From Xiphias gladius (Eukaryota; Chordata; Actinopteri; Istiophoriformes; Xiphiidae), in NCBI RefSeq assembly GCF_016859285.1, contig NC_053414.1, forward strand, positions 4,671,517 through 4,735,516: a stretch of 64,000 nt of DNA, written 5' to 3'. Both the position numbers and the translations under genes were made by a program. The notes under the pieces were generated by a model. That model was not told where the DNA came from. It did no database searches and saw nothing but the letters and a program-made list of their open reading frames with translations. This document shows, piece by piece, positions 52,501 through 64,000 of this stretch. Each line of letters starts with the position of its first letter. The first letter of the stretch is position 1.

Positions 52501-55500
52501 TTCTACTCCTACGGGAGAAGGGAGTAGATACGTGCACGAGAATCTGAGGAGGGATTTTCCTTCTCTGGGTTTCCACCTTTCGCTCTGAGACAGAAGTAAA
52601 ATCTGCTCCTGTCACAGACTGAATGCCTGTCTGTTTCGATTCCCTTCTCCCGCTGATGCCTTTGACCACGTGGACAGCGGTCTGAGGGGTCATTTACAGA
52701 GGAGGCAACTGAGGGGAGGAGCCCAGGCCACGCCTTCCCTCCCATATCGTATCTGCAATGATTTTCCAAAGACGAACACAAGCAGAGAAAGTATGTGGAG
52801 GAAGTTTGACCCCTTTTGACAGAAGCGCCGACTCAAATGCTCAGAATCTGGAAATGATGGAGGAAACACAAGCACTGAGACTCTAAGACGTGTTGTAAAG
52901 AGACCGAAAGGTTCGCCAAACGTATTCAGAGGAAAGAGCGATCACATCGCAGTTTACAGACTTACCTCCCGGTTCCCACTGTACTTGCACGGGTCGTGCT
53001 GACGCACATAATTAGGAATTATTAAAAAACACGCCGGGTGTATTCACGCTCAGGTCTACCCGCAAATAAAGTAGAAACCTGCACGGGCCTAGAACTGCAT
53101 CTGCTGGACATAGAGGATCGGCTTAGTCGGAGAGAGAAATCCTTTTCCTGAATTTCATGATAAAATTACATCTAAAATTAGCCAGGCACTAACTCAGCCA
53201 GGGCCTGAAGCTTTAGCGACAACGGAGCCCGCACCTGACCCGTCCAACTGAGGTCCGGCAGCAGAATCTGAAGAGACTGTCGGCTTGTCTACAACGTGCC
53301 TGGCCGTCTCATCCCCTCGCGGGTTTTGTTCCCCGGTGTTATCATAACCGACAGAAAAACCAAAGCCGAAACCATGGAAATACGACCCGAGTTGTGATTA
53401 ACAGACGTTTTCCTTTAAATTGCCGATCTGACTTGAAATATACTATTAGTGTCCAACAAGCCGGGACAGGTTCAGTTTAATGGCGACCTCGTCAGTCCCC
53501 CTCTGTCCTCGTTGTTTGGTTGGCAGGTCGTCATTGCGTCATTTAACCCCGGTGTTCGGTTATTGGTAAATGCTGCCGTGCGGGCAGAGTGAGTTAAAGC
53601 ACGTAACTCAACTTTGGCGTTCTTCAGCAAACACTAATCCTGCCCACATGATATCGCGCTCTCTCCGATACAGCAGACATTAAACGCTCTGTACGTACTT
53701 GATACGTACATGATATTATTATCGCATCAAAAAACTACACATCAATAACATTTGTTTCCGTATAGCGTATAAAATAACTTTATCAAAATCATTCACTTGA
53801 AAACAACAATTTTAACATATTTTTAATCAGTATTCTGTAGAAATAAAAAGTCTGTGGACCAGCTGAGCCTCATGATGTCGTGTGCTGTATTTAAAAAATG
53901 TGTTTTCGTGTAACGGGATTTTGTGTCGTCTTTGTAGGGACCTGTTGGACCTCCTGGGGATCCAGGCCCAGTGGGGCCACAGGGGTCAAAGGTAAGTTTA
54001 TCATCTGTACATGTCAAAATTTTGGCGATTCTTACGCTCAAACATCTCGGTCGCCAAATTTTCTCCTTAGGCCAAATCTGGAGGGACAACTGAGAATGAA
54101 ACACACTTCAATAAATCTTATTTCTGCTTTACAGAAGTAGATGTTATAGCAGCAGCATTTTTTTTTTTTTTTTTTGTACTTTTTCTAATACATTTCCCTG
54201 CACAGGACAGTAAAGATTTTTAAAAAGCCGATGTATGCTGATATTTCTGATGTCAGATCTCATTTCTTCTGATGTTCAGGGAGATCCTGGGGTACGAGGG
54301 CCTCCTGGGGAGCCGGTAAGTGCAGATAATGACCCTCATTCAACATTACCCTCGGCTGTTAAGAAAAGATTCATTGACCCCGGCGGTGCTGCCGTCACCG
54401 TGTCACTGCACATGCTGTTGCACGTCTGTCATGTCTCTCAACAATAAGCATAGTAGAAAACAGTGAGTTTAAGTCTAGATTCTGTACAGAACCGTGTAAG
54501 AGTTGGACGAACTTGTGCTGCTTAGGTGTCAAGGTAGCTCTGTTTAAAATTTTACAAATAATGGAACCTATTTTTATGAATTATAAACTGCTCAGTGAGC
54601 TAGTCTTTGTCGTACGGGTGTGCTCTCGGAGTTACAGGGATCAGCGCGTTTATCTGGAGAGCTGCAGCGTTACACCCGCAGTGATCGCTAGTTTTAACCG
54701 TCTAGTTCGGCTACTTTCTACACCAAGCAACAGCTCACAGTACAGTTTATTTTAACTGCCCCACACATATTACTTTATTCATTCCGTAGTTGAACTGGAC
54801 TGAATGTACCCGTGACCGCAGTCAATTAAATACAGGAACAAGGCCGCAATAGTGTGCATTTAGCCCCGCCTTTACGCATCAGAGGAGACTTGACTGCATT
54901 TTCTTTATTGACCCGTACTGACCTCTGTTGATCAGTCAACCTCACCGTCAATCCATGATCTCTCTCTCTCACAGGGTGCGGGACCGGATGGGCTCGATGT
55001 GAGTACCTTCAATATCATGACCCATGCTCTATGTGTAATTAGATCTCAGCTCGGGGGGAAAGCACGGGAGGGCGAGCCGACAGGGATCACCGGTTCACGC
55101 TCAAATGCTGCTCGCAAGGTTGCGCGACGAGCCCGACCTCTGGCAGCTCACCGTGTTTCATGACAGCATGTGCTGCAGAGGCGAAGGGTGGCGCGAGGGA
55201 GACTCACAGCAAAAGGATGAAACCCGAATGTTCATCCGACGTGGAAGCGATAAACACGTCATCTCCCGCAGGTTTCGGTCTGGGCTGCATCATCAGTAAG
55301 GAATAACTGTCCTTGTTTAATAAAGCCCCACCTCCGCAGGGCACTTTGTCTCATTTTCAACCTTCCACCGTCTAGGGTGGATTAAATCCTGTCAACTGTA
55401 TTATTTAGAATTCTCTAGGGAGATTAATGGAGCAGCATCAACAAAAGATTCGATAAAGCTCGATTTTTTTGGATTCAAGACTACATGACGAGTTGAATTT

Positions 55501-58500
55501 TTTTTTTTTTTTTTGCAGTGTAGCGCAGGATAAGTCACCCCATGCACGAAATTTCGCAAAATATTAATGAGCGTACATTAAAAAAATGCACACGGCTGCC
55601 TGTAAGACCGCAGCCATGTACAGAGCCATGGCTGCCACCTAGAGGTTACGTTTCTGGACAGCTAAACGACATGTAATCGCTGGCTGGATTATGTTCAGGG
55701 GCAATATAACTCCTGAATGAACGAAGCGCTGCATTTAACAACGGCGGCGTAGTCACCGGGAGGTGGTTGGGCTGCAGGGCGAGCGTGTAAAGTGGCGACT
55801 GTCACGTGGGAGAACCAAGCTCGCATCCACAATCTCGTCCGTGGTTCAGGAAACAACGGCTCTTGGGTTAAGGTTCGGGAAAGACGGTGGTTTTGGTTAG
55901 ATGTACGTTGCCTGTGAACATTTTACTGATACGTTCGGTATCAACGCATTTGCGACTTGCCAGGTACGTGAATTAACAACACATCTTCATTATGTTTATA
56001 GAAGCTGAAGTCCGGTCGCCATTCCGTTGCCTACGGAACGTATTTGCTGTCGCACTTTAGTTTGTTTGTAAAAGTAATTGTGTGTGAATCTCAATTACAT
56101 ATTCACACGAAAGAGGGTTGTTTCACCGACCTCTTGTAGACACACCCACTGATGATGCCGGAGTGTACTGGCCACACCCCCAGTGCACTCCGGCATCAGC
56201 AAGGTGAGACTTCATGGTTTACAGATAAAGCTTTCATGGTTTTCCTTCTATCCGGTATCGTGGCATGTAAACTATTATTGCACAAACTGGACCCTTTTCC
56301 ACGTATATCCCCTTTACAGATGTTGGTAGCATATGAGAAGAATGTGCATATTGCGTGGACGCTTTATTGCAGCAGACTGCTAACAGTTCAGGCGTGTTTT
56401 GTTTTTTTGACAGGGTATCCCTGGTACAGACGGGCTACCAGGCGAACTGGGCAAAGTTGGAGCCCCTGTGAGTATTACCTAACTTTTAAGTTTGTGTAAG
56501 GTTGAGAATCAAATTGATTTTTTGCCCTGAAAAATGAAAAAAAAAAAAAAAAAAAAAAATTGCATTAGTGCTGTTTGTCGTTGCATTAAGTTATAAGGTG
56601 CTTGTCCAGATGTTAATAAAAAATCGTTTACCGTTCACAGGGAGCGAGAGGCAAGAGAGGTCAAGTTGGTCCCCCCGGTGCTGCCGGGCCTCGGGTAGAT
56701 ATCACAGCTTCTGTCTCTACGTCTGTTAAACACGTTCAGGGAAAACTGATCATGGGTCAAGGGTCAAGGAGAAGTGTTTTATTTTCATGGGGTGCCAAGT
56801 GAGTGGGCCCACTTCTCTCAGAGAGGCGGGATGACACTGTGGGACATTAGATACGATAATGTAAAGGTGCGGGTGAAAGATTTCAGGGGCGTTTGAAAAC
56901 AGTGTCACTGTCGACACAATAGGGGAAACATGTACTTTTAGAGTTTATGTGATAATGATTTACTGTGACCATTAATCTTGTGAAATGTGATCTGTACTGT
57001 TTGTTTGTTTTTTCCTCTCCAGGGACTTCCAGGCGTGTATCAGGGCGAGGACCTGGTAAGTTTGATCCCAAAGAAAATCAATTTACGATCGTTGACGGTC
57101 ACAACAGGGGTTTTTCTGCGCATTTTAGCCCAAAGACTACAGATTTCATGCATCACCGTTGACCATTTTCCAAAACTGTGAGGTTGTAGGTCAGTACTTC
57201 ATTCCCGGTATCCAGGCAGCCAGTCATTTTGAGCTCATGTCATTAAAAAAAAAAAGAAAGTCACTGTTGTTGTAGGAGTTAATTGTTCAGATTGGTGTGT
57301 TCAAGCGGCAGGAAGCTCCTACACCTCAACCCCGAGGACCTGCTGCCGCACTGCGACCGTTCTGAAGCAAGAATTTACTACAGCAAATATCATCCTTTCC
57401 GCAGCATCGTCATTTAAACTTTTTTGGGTTTTTTTTTTTTTTCGGTTAGTTTAATTTCGTTAACACCCGATTCTCTCAGCCTGCCATACTAAAAGTGAAA
57501 CGAAGCTTGGATAATAAAAAACACCCACAAATGATCAGCAGTAAACAGCATAATTTACAGTAAACGGGCCGAAAACGTACAGTATATAAACAGATTTGTC
57601 TCTTCTTCTGCTCTTCCTTACCCTCGCTGTCAGTAGAGCCCCCTAGTGGCAGGGCTCTTCCATGACCTCAAATAGGCTGTTGTGTTTTTCAGTGTCCCAA
57701 CTCCTGCCCCTCTGGTCTGAATGGACACTCTGGTCTCCCCGGCATGAAAGTGAGTTAACTTTTACTCCCGCTGGTTTTGTTTTCAGTCACTGACGGCGAC
57801 TGAGGTGTAATTGTGAAATTATTTCACTTGCCCTTTTTTGTTAAACGCACTCTATAAGATCAATTCTAACGTTTTGTTCCCGCCTGTAGGGCCACAAAGG
57901 GGTCAAGGGTGAATCGGGTGAACCCGGAAGACAAGGACACAAGGTAACGTCGTGCTAAAGACCTGGTTTTTGATAGATGAAAAAACAGATTGCTAGATAT
58001 CACGTCCTGACACAACCGGGTTACGTTCGCTTCCAGGGAGAGGAAGGTGATCAAGGACTGCTGGGAGAAGTCGGAGCTCAAGGACTACCAGTAAAATATT
58101 TCACCATTACCCTCTCAACTCACAGTCACCATGAAAAGTCTCCTTCGCACAGTCAAACATATTAACATCGGACATTTCTTGTCTCTCTTCCTCTGTCCGC
58201 TGAGTAATTTTAGGGCCCAGGTGGACCAAGAGGCCTCCCAGGAATAATGGGCTCCAAAGGGGACAGGGTAAGAGGTCACGAGGTCACACGTACTTCAGAG
58301 TTTCGTGGATTGGACTCATTAAACGATGTTAAAAAACATCCATCATGTTTGACCCCACAAGATAACTCGGCAACACCAGGAGATTTACTAGGAGGGCCTA
58401 AAGTTTGTACAACCTTCATGTTTTAGCACGGAAGAAATTAAGAGCTCAGCTCATTTTTTTTAGGTTCACCATGTAAATGACTGTCAAATTTTGTTTTAAA

Positions 58501-61500
58501 AAAAAAAAGGATGTTAAATCAATTTACTGACAACAACAACTTTCTGTTTCCCCAAACAGGGACCTCGTGGAAAGCCCGGTGACGGGGGCCCTCGGGGAAT
58601 CCAGGGAGGCCCAGTGAGTAGCCATCTTATTATCACCTCTGCTGACGTCCCCTTGTTATTTAAACAAAATACTGATCGAGCTGAAACTGATAAAAAAAAA
58701 AAATCTTTTAGGGCGATCCGGGCCAAAGAGGAGCCATTGGTGAGACCGGGCCAAGTGGAGTGTCGGTAAGGTCTTAAACACAAATCAGACCCGCGGCTGT
58801 AAACACACATGCTAGTTCACATAACACTCTGCGGATTTTATTCCCAGTAATTCTTTGTGTCCTTACATCCTGTTTTCCACTGGGAAAAAAATTAACGTCC
58901 GAAAACATCAGTTAGGATTCATAAAAATGCTCTTTTCCATGTGACTTTATTGTCATTACATTCTGTTTGTTTGGCCTGTCGTCAGGGCCGTGGCCAAGAT
59001 TTTAGAAGTATCAACCCCCCCCAGGTTAACCTCTCCTCAGCCCCCCCAAGCGATTTTTGAATAGGCCCTAAAAAGCACATATTTATTTAACTTTTCAAAC
59101 ATATTTTCTGCAACTTTTGTGTCCTTAAATGATGGTCCAAATGCTGATTCAAAGACAATTTCACTCCCAGGAATACCATTCTTGTGGAGTTCCCCTAAAT
59201 TCCTTTCAATATTCTCAATATTGCTTTATTTAAATAAATTAATCTACTTTATTGAAGTTTTTCCATAAATGCTGACAAATTTACAGATATTGAGTGTAAA
59301 ACTGTTTGAAATAAGAGTGTGTCACCTCTCAATTTGCATCTCTACTTGTGTTCATTTCCTGTGTTTTCCCTGCAGACCCCTTAATTCGACATGTTATCAA
59401 TTTAACTTGTTGCCATTAAAGTCTGCCTTGCTTGTTTTCTTCGTAGGGGGATCGAGGCCCCCAAGGAATCAGAGGAGTGCCGGGGCCAAAGGGAGAGCCT
59501 GTGAGCGCTGCTTCATCTTGCTAAAGCCAGAGTCAATCAATCAGTCAATCAATGATATCCACCCTCCTACCCCACCTACTGTCTCACAGTTTTCTACTCA
59601 GCCAGACAGCCTCCTCCTTACACTATACCCTCCCAGCTTTTTATCCTCTCGCCTACATTCTAACTACAGACCTTAACTTTCTACGCAGCTACCCATCTAC
59701 CTATCTACCTTTCTACCGCCACGTATCCAATCATGTCAATGGTGCTTATGTCATACCATATTCTATATTATATGCTGTCCCCCACCCCTTGTTTTTTCCT
59801 CTCCGGTCTATATGTAGTTATCAAAGAATATAGACTATATTTAAACAGATTTTTGTGCAAAATCCCTATCCAGACCATCCGTCCTCTTTCATCCAGAGCG
59901 GTGCTTTCATTTAATCATGTGTACGTAAGAAGCTTTGCGTTGCTCTCGACTTTTTCCATCTCTTGTCAATAGGGCCTACTGGGTCCAGACGGTCGTGAGG
60001 GAATACCTGGGCTGCCAGGATCCAAGGTAACCTACCACTGTCTTTTTTTTGTTTTTTTTACAACAGTGTGTTGAAGTAATTTTTGCTGCCAACAATTTTT
60101 TTTGCGACCTGAGCATTTGAGAAGTGTACTATTAGTTAGAAAGCCTGCGGTCTGAAAAGCCCTTAAAAGTGAACTTCCCGGTTTAATTGTTTCTGTTGTT
60201 TTTAGGGTCTTCCAGGGAAAAATGGGGCTCCAGGTGACGCTGGCCTACAAGGACTCCCTGTAAGTGACCTCCGACCCCCCGATTCGTCATTAACAGCTTC
60301 AAATTTGCCTTTTTTTTCGAGCTCAGATGTTGATGTTTGATACCACTTTCTTCATGTAGGGTTTGCCGGGCTCTTACGGCCAAAAAGGACACAGTGGTGC
60401 GAAGGTATGATCAAAACTTGTGTGATCATTCTATATAATATTGAATAACACCGTGAAAACAGTAGGATACTTCTACTACTACTGCTGAAAGCCACATCTG
60501 GACAGTAGTTTTTTTTTTTTAATCAACTCAATACTGTACTGTTTTTCTCCCCTTCTGTCCACAGGGTACCACAGGTGGACCAGGGGCTGTAGGTATGATG
60601 GGATATTCAGGGAAACAAGTAAGTTTGAAGCAAGTTGAAACACATTCCATCATTTTACAATAAGTTAAAGCCTCAGAGTGAGTAAATTTGTAAAAGCATA
60701 TTTAAACTACCTGTCGAACGTCGACTTAGTCTGTGGTTTTTTAACTTGTTTAAGGTATTTTAAGTGTCGGGAAATCTCCTCAACTCATAATATAATCGCC
60801 CAACTTTCATTTGAAGTACAGGACAAAAACCGGCCTTCTGACGTCTTATTTGTTTCCAGGGAGAGCGTGGCGACAAGGGAGAGGTGGGACCTGTCGGACC
60901 CAGAGGAGGACCAGTGAGTCTCTGAGATCAGCTGCATCCACATTTCACTTAGAGCTGCAAGATACAGTTTTTCTCCCTGAAAAAGAAACTAATGTATGTT
61001 GTTGTTAGTTTTACTCGAAGTGAAACTGACTTGAGGATCATCAAGATCAGCCAGAGAGTGCACCCTTCGTCATAAACTCTAGTCTATATGTACAATCTGC
61101 TGCACAGTTCATCATTTCTGTCACGCTCTTTGGAGATTCCACAACACTAGCGCATCACCTGGTAACAAAGATCGATACCTCTGACCGTCCACAGGGGAAT
61201 TCGGTTTGCAAAAACCTGCACAGAAAACACAGTGTCACTCATAAGTTAATAATTACCAGATAAAAGCCATAGAAAGGCGATAAACTGTCGCTCTAAATAT
61301 AGCAAAACTGTTCAAGAAATTAATCACATTTATTTCTTGGATATTGTTATTACATTAGATTATTATATCAATTATTGCATATTAACTGCATCACAATGCA
61401 AAATACAACTTTGATAAAAAGGATTTAAGGTATATCATTACAGCTGACCGTTTTAAGAAGGATTTTTGAGAAAATCTTTATACCGTCACATTATTAGTGT

Positions 61501-63709
61501 TTCAGAGTGTCATACAAAACAACGAGTGTTAACTGTAACATTTATATATTTGCAATAAATTCACAGCCATCAGTCTGATCAGTGTAGTGAAGCAAACCGA
61601 AAGGTCAGAAAATAAAAAATATTGTGCGGCTCTGGATTTAAAATTTTTCTCTCCATTGCAATTTGATATATTCAGGCATTTCTATATGTTTTCTATCCAG
61701 ATTCAGCCTTTTCTTTGTCTTTAGGGTGAACGAGGACATAGAGGGCCTGAAGGGCCTCCAGGATCACCAGGAGCCAGGGTAAGACCCGAGAGAAAGTCTG
61801 TCTAATATAAAGGATAAAATCTCACCCAACACAGACACAAAACAAAGACTGACACAGTGTCCGAGGAGGACATCGCCCAGGAAGCAGCTGTACAGGTGGA
61901 GGTGACAGCAGAGTTCGGTTTAGAGTTGGGTTTCTCTGAAGTATCTTCAGACTGCATTTGTTTTTGCTGCATTAAGGTACAGTGGGACAAAGATGAACTT
62001 CCCACAACAGCTGAAAACAGAGAGGATGCCTAGCGTGGCTCCCGGTAGAACAGAGTCAAAAAGTGTTCGTCGATTCTCAAAAATAATCTGTAGTGTTTGT
62101 TTTGATCCGTACAGAATAAGGTAAAGGTCAGACCAGGACTAGGAAGGATACATTTACTCGCTCAGAGTGGTGAAAAACATCTTGTCAGAATAAGCTGCAG
62201 GAGATAACTCCAAAGTTTGACCCTAATCTGGTGCACGGAAAAGTCTCAAGAACTTCTCAGAACGCGTGTGGCCCCAGTACAGAACCCTGCGATACTCCAA
62301 ACATTTCTTATTCGTCTATTCACTGTAATGCCATTAATTCCAAATTGGTGTTACATATGTGACCTGTATGGACTGGAAATGGCTGGAAACACACACACAC
62401 TAATTTTACATTCATGAATAATAATCCTTTGCGAGGGATATAAAAAATTTCCAACTTTACGTTGCACATGTAGAAATCAATCCTGTCACATCGTGGTGCA
62501 AGATAAACTGTTTTCTTATGCCTGCAAAAACAAGTGTCTGTCCTCTTTTAGTTTCATAAATATGGATGTAGTACATGACAGTTGCCACATGGCAGAAAAA
62601 CAAGATGTGGATCCCGGACAAGATTAAGATGTGGTTAATTATCACTAAGTCCAGATAGTGGACAGTATTTGACTATCTGTCTACAACGTTTTGTGAGTTT
62701 TTCTGAGATCCCCTGCTGGCAGGTAAACAGACTGTCAGGGTAAAAAAAACATTGCTTTTTGATAGAACTACTCAAACCCAAGACGAAAACAACAGGATTT
62801 CGTTCATATTTATGTCCGAAAGACACGGAAGAAAAGGACACTACAGATGGATTGAGAAAAGCTGAACAATAAACCTTCTGATAAAGGGAAATTCAATCAG
62901 GCAGAAAATGTTTAAACTGTTGCAACCTTTGAAAAACGTAATAAGCTTCGAGATGGGACTGACTGGGGCAAAGTGCCAGCTGAACCTTTCTTTTCAGCTC
63001 AGGTCAAGTCTGTGGTGCTGCAAACCTCGACTCTATCAAACTAAAAGATCAGTGCCCTGAAATACAAAGCGAAGAGTCGGTGTTCGTAAATACTATCTCC
63101 TATCCGGAACGAGTTATTCAACACGAGGAAGGTATTATTCAACACTGAAGCCCTGTGCCGTGCTTTTATTAAAGAGTGGCAAGGTTTTATGAACTTCTGT
63201 CCTTGGAGTTAAGTCTCTAATCCACCGGTGAGCGGGCATGAATGGCCTCTTGTTACAGAAATCTGAAGACCCAAGGGGTTTTCTGCAGCTCAGGGGGGAT
63301 TTGGGGCAGGAAAAGAAGCTGAGAAGCCCTGAAAGAGCCCTCTGTTCCCCAGGAATGCCTTCAACTGGTCAGCTCACTGTGCCCCACAAACAGTACCCAC
63401 ATATGCCCAGAAACATCTGAGAGGGGGTGGATGGTTAGGGGGGGGGGTCGTCGGGACCTTCCAGCCTCACCATTCAGATGATGTGACGCTGGAAATGTTT
63501 TTATTTTGTAGATGTGGTCAGGTTAAGGTGGGGGAGGGAGCTTCACACAGTTGATCGTGTGATTTGGAGTGTGCATGTGTGTGTGTACTCTGTGTATTTA
63601 ACAGTTTATTTTTTTATGTGCCTGTGTGTTTATACAGGGAAGCAAAGGGGATCCGGGCCTTCCAGGACTTCCTGGCCCTGCTGGTTTTCGTGGCCAGAAA
63701 GGAGACAGG
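49536..63709 (+). CDS. col9a2: Type IX (COL9A2-like) FACIT collagen, N-terminal 24 exons, continues past the window
   Basis: Coding exons: 49536-49610, 50614-50688, 51605-51643, 51760-51822, 53938-53991, 54280-54315, 54975-54998, 56414-56467, 56641-56694, 57023-57055, 57693-57749, 57890-57943, 58037-58090, 58214-58267, 58560-58613, 58712-58765, 59447-59500, 59973-60026, 60206-60259, 60360-60404, 60565-60618, 60860-60913, 61725-61778, 63638-63709. All are phase 0 and multiples of 9 bp apart from the special ones; 425 codons so far. Exon 1 is a signal peptide (core SVLVLLLQIVLICSAQ) that resembles human COL9A2. Then a Gly-X-Y domain, a short noncollagenous break with two Cys (residues 170 and 174, LCPNSCPS) like COL9A2 LCPTNCPPG, and a second Gly-X-Y domain. 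Type IX collagen decorates type II fibrils in cartilage and vitreous and the Cys form interchain bonds. COL9A2 is the best fit (signal peptide, start of triple helix DGID, Cys motif); a type IX paralogue is possible. The 3' half lies beyond the window. Confidence 0.85.
51823..53937 (+). other. Collagen intron 4, 2.1 kb
   Basis: No exon with Gly-X-Y coding and splice sites was found inside. The sequence is of mixed composition without an obvious transposon. Confidence 0.4.
54999..56413 (+). other. Collagen intron 7, with a possible SINE
   Basis: The only notable content is at 55780-55910 (ggctgcagggcgagcgtgta, acgtgggagaaccaagctcg, ttgggttaaggttcgggaaa), which reads like a degenerate fish SINE or other dispersed repeat. 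A near-palindrome at 56152-56190 (tgccggagtgtactggccac and gtgcactccggca) could form a hairpin. Confidence 0.35.
57023..57749 (+). CDS. col9a2: Collagen exons 10-11: NC3-type noncollagenous break
   Basis: Exon 10 (33 bp) ends the first triple-helical block with VYQGEDL, and exon 11 (57 bp) opens with CPNSCPS before Gly-X-Y resumes (GLNGHSGLPGMK). The two Cys three residues apart match type IX NC3 domains, which link the three chains. In COL9A2 of tetrapods the segment before the Cys also holds a Ser (GSAD) that carries a chondroitin sulfate chain; here the segment is shorter and has no Ser between the last Gly-X-Y triplet and the first Cys. Confidence 0.75.
61779..63637 (+). other. Collagen intron 23, 1.9 kb
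   Basis: No Gly-X-Y exon or recognisable element is visible. A G-run (63440-63449) and GT-rich sequence before the exon 24 acceptor are the only features. Confidence 0.4.
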
Positions 63710-64000
63710 GTAAGAGATGCAAAGTGGCGCAAGTTAAAAGTGAAGCAACGTAAATGTTATAGAAAAATTCCAGGATAAGTCCAGTTGATTTCAACCGGGG
63801 TCTCGTTGACACAGCTTTGGCCATCCGCTCTAACACTGATAAAGACTTTGTACCCACTCAGTAAATTGCTGAGATCTGTGATCATCTCAACGTCGCTGCA
63901 ACAAAATCAGTCAGGGCAAGAAACACAAGCAGTCGGCCGATCAGACAGGTTGTAAACAAGCCAGTCGTAAAACAGTTTATCCAGATTATCTAAACCACTG

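Overview
The window reads as nuclear DNA from a ray-finned fish, most likely a percomorph teleost. The genes are vertebrate and intron-rich. Introns carry (CA)n, (GT)n and (AT)n microsatellites, a decayed Tc1-type transposon and small repeats that I recognise from perch-like fishes. There is nothing prokaryotic here: no operons, no CRISPR. All exon models below were built by hand from reading frame, phase and GT-AG splice sites; every junction inside each main gene is phase-consistent.

Layout. (1) 350-18912, plus strand: a complete ABCC10 (MRP7) ABC exporter in 21 coding exons, 1550 codons. (2) 18913-22200: its probable 3' UTR and intergenic DNA. (3) about 22203-31303, plus strand: an AHNAK/periaxin-family scaffold, with a small PDZ-like domain on two short exons and one 5.9-kb exon of GPDxxxxxP-type repeats that include two almost identical 660-bp units. 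(4) 33458-38584, plus strand: complete MRPL4 (mitochondrial ribosomal protein uL4m), 9 exons, 302 residues, with a GC-rich promoter holding a perfect CRE and a Tc1-like relic in intron 6. (5) 38754-46931, minus strand: complete HYLS1 (centriole/cilium protein), 11 coding exons, 362 residues, converging tail-to-tail on MRPL4. (6) 41529-43103, minus strand, inside HYLS1 intron 5: a 524-codon open frame coding for a very acidic protein with four tandem units, each ending in a poly-Glu run. (7) 49536-63709 and beyond the window, plus strand: the first 24 coding exons of a type IX (COL9A2-like) FACIT collagen, mostly 54-bp Gly-X-Y exons.

The genes do not form one pathway; this is ordinary vertebrate synteny of unrelated genes. 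The most surprising item is the acidic ORF in HYLS1. It is flanked by an acceptor and a donor that are both phase 1, it is a multiple of three long (1524 bp), and it sits in a phase-1 HYLS1 intron. It could therefore be an optional in-frame HYLS1 exon as well as a nested gene with its own Kozak ATG. Other points worth checking are the recent repeat turnover in the AHNAK-like exon, a break of the Gly-X-Y register and an apparent loss of the glycosaminoglycan attachment segment in the collagen, and the nearly touching poly(A) signals of MRPL4 and HYLS1.
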